A DNA stretch of 13,491 nucleotides from an uncultured Phycisphaerales bacterium. GTDB taxonomy: Bacteria > Planctomycetota > Phycisphaerae > WQYP01. The stretch is taken from assembly GCA_903868035.1 (NCBI GenBank), contig CAIPTQ010000125.1, positions 1 through 13,491 of the forward strand, written 5' to 3'. Shown here one piece after another: positions 12,409 through 13,491 of the stretch; the first letter of the stretch is position 1; each line of letters begins with the position of its first letter. The notes beneath the pieces are model-generated. The model saw only the letters and a program-made list of their open reading frames with translations, was not told the origin of the DNA and did no database searches. The position numbers were made by a program, and so were the translations under genes.

Positions 12409-12975
12409 ATGGAGTTGACTCAAGTCTCATGCAATGGTTGCGGTGCGGCGCTGCAGGTGCCGGAGGGGGCGCGGTTTATCACCTGCCGCTACTGCAATGC
12501 CAGTCTGGAAATCAAGCGCACCGAGTCGGCGATCTACACGGAGACGCTGCAGCGGATCGATCAGCGGACGGCCGAGATGGTGGAGGATCTGAACGCCATT
12601 CGCCACGAGCACGAGGTCGAACGCCTGGACCGGGAATGGGCCGAGCGCTGCGTAGGCTTGATGAGCCGCAACAAGGATGGCACGACCAGCGCCCCGAGCA
12701 TGCTGGGCGGCATAATGATCATGATCGTCATGGGCGGGTTTGGGCTGTTCTGGACCATCATGGCCTTCAGCATCACCGGCGCGGGCAGGGAGATGGGGGC
12801 ACCGGCGGGAATATCCGTATTCCCCCTGTTTGGCGTGTTGTTCATCATTGTGGCCGTGGTGTTGGGTCTGGCCAGCATATTCAAAGCCCTGCGCTACCAG
12901 CAGGAGCAGCGCGAGTATCAGCGGCAACGGGAGGAGATGCACGCACGCGGGGAAAAGGAAAGTGCGCGAACGTGA
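12409..12975 (+). CDS. Zinc-ribbon protein with two membrane segments
   Basis: This 188-residue protein begins with a zinc ribbon: CNGCGAALQVPEGARFITCRYC (residues 8-29), with two CxxC knuckles. A charged helical region that may form a coiled coil follows (about 40-80). Two membrane segments come next (about 96-120, MLGGIMIMIVMGGFGLFWTIM, and about 139-161, FPLFGVLFIIVAVVLGLASIF). The tail is strongly charged (YQQEQREYQRQREEMHARGEK). I do not recognise a named family. The ribbon resembles rubredoxin-like 'CxxCGaxL...CxYC' domains found in many membrane proteins of unknown role. The ATG at 12409 is preceded by GAGGAG (12394-12399) with 9-nt spacing. It follows the glycogen synthase in the same direction, with the heptamer repeat between them. 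Confidence 0.75.
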   Translation: MELTQVSCNGCGAALQVPEGARFITCRYCNASLEIKRTESAIYTETLQRIDQRTAEMVEDLNAIRHEHEVERLDREWAERCVGLMSRNKDGTTSAPSMLGGIMIMIVMGGFGLFWTIMAFSITGAGREMGAPAGISVFPLFGVLFIIVAVVLGLASIFKALRYQQEQREYQRQREEMHARGEKESART

Positions 12976-13041
12976 CGGCCGGCCGCGGCGCATTGCGATC
13001 CGCACTGGATTACCCGGTCAGCCTGGGGCACAATTCACGGC

Positions 13042-13491
13042 ATGAATGCGAAACAGATCATACCGGCGGCGTTGAGCATTGATGGATTGGGCGGGGTGGA
13101 TGCACGCGGGGGGTTTGAGGTGGCGGCTTCGGCGGGGTATCGGGGGGTGGCGTTTACGACGAATCACCGGGAGTTGAATCCAGAGGCGCTGGGGCCTTCG
13201 GCACGGCGGCAGGTGAAGGCGATTTTGGCGGCCAAGGGGCTGCGGGTGGAATCGGTGCGGGCGGCGGCGCCGCGGGGGGGGTTGGGGGATGCCGGGACGA
13301 TTGACCGGACGCTGGATCAGGCGCGGAAGGCGATGGGGTTGGCGCGGGAGATGGGGGTGGGGACGGTGGCGGTGTATGTGGGGATGCTGGGGGAGGGACC
13401 GGGCGCGGCGGGGGTGCCGGAGGGGACGGTGGTGGCGGCGTTGCGGGAATTGGCGCAGCAGGCGGATGCGGCGGGGCTGAAGCTGGCGGTG
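13042..13491 (+). CDS. Sugar phosphate isomerase/epimerase (xylose isomerase-like TIM barrel), N-terminal part
   Basis: An open frame runs from the ATG at 13042 to the right edge (150 codons, no stop), so the gene is cut by the window. The product starts MNAKQIIPAALSIDGLGG and continues with FEVAASAGYRGVAFTTN (24-40), QVKAILAAKGLRVESVRAA (57-75) and a repeat of helices and strands (LDQARKAMGLAREMGVGTVAVYVG, ALRELAQQADAAGLKLAV). The pattern 'AASAGYRGVAF', then 'AKGLRVESV', then 'AREMGVGTVAV', then 'A..AGLKLAV' is that of the AP-endonuclease-2/xylose-isomerase-like superfamily. The substrate cannot be told. A CACAAT box (13029-13034) ends 7 nt before the ATG, and no ribosome-binding site is visible. 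Confidence 0.72.
   Translation, partial: MNAKQIIPAALSIDGLGGVDARGGFEVAASAGYRGVAFTTNHRELNPEALGPSARRQVKAILAAKGLRVESVRAAAPRGGLGDAGTIDRTLDQARKAMGLAREMGVGTVAVYVGMLGEGPGAAGVPEGTVVAALRELAQQADAAGLKLAV

Overview
The window is GC-rich bacterial DNA, most likely from a planctomycete (Planctomycetota, perhaps class Phycisphaerae). That assignment is an inference. It rests on a 'CPxCGYxLxxL...CPECG' zinc ribbon on a multi-pass membrane protein, a pilin-like protein with an H-X-DG signature behind a DUF4190-type membrane domain, a eukaryote-type (GT3) glycogen synthase, and short-period intergenic repeats. No gene identifies the phylum alone.

Layout. Positions 1-44 hold the 5' part of a tRNA-Gly(GCC) on the minus strand. 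A LOG-family nucleotide hydrolase gene (152-1294, +) converges on a small coiled-coil ORF (1344-1538, -). Next come hisI and folE2, a tight minus-strand pair (2886 to 1613). Divergent from them is a secreted protein with a TolB-N/FlgO-like domain and GYPYYT repeats (3087-4181, +), overlapping by one base a small Cys-rich membrane peptide gene (4181-4396, +). The minus strand then carries a PIN toxin/RHH antitoxin pair whose toxin has a single-base frameshift (5135 to 4466), a NhaR-like LysR regulator (6227 to 5328), two tandem stand-alone TIR genes (7212 to 6363), a ~10-TM zinc-ribbon protein (8515 to 7274) and the DUF4190/H-X-DG protein (9803 to 8643). On the plus strand are the GT3 glycogen synthase with a long disordered N-terminal extension (10066-12339), a zinc-ribbon two-TM protein (12409-12975) and the start of a sugar phosphate isomerase/epimerase (13042 to the edge).

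How the genes fit together. The window mixes housekeeping genes (tRNA, HisI, FolE2, glycogen synthase) with small accessory cassettes (toxin-antitoxin pair, TIR pair). The most interesting part is the TIR pair. The two ORFs are 4 nt apart behind a good sigma70-type promoter whose predicted start site falls on the first base of the first start codon. One TIR keeps the catalytic-type Glu and the other has Asp there, which suggests a heteromeric TIR NADase or signalling unit. Whether the zinc-ribbon membrane protein directly upstream is its partner cannot be decided from sequence alone. No stretch longer than about 265 bases lacks a gene.
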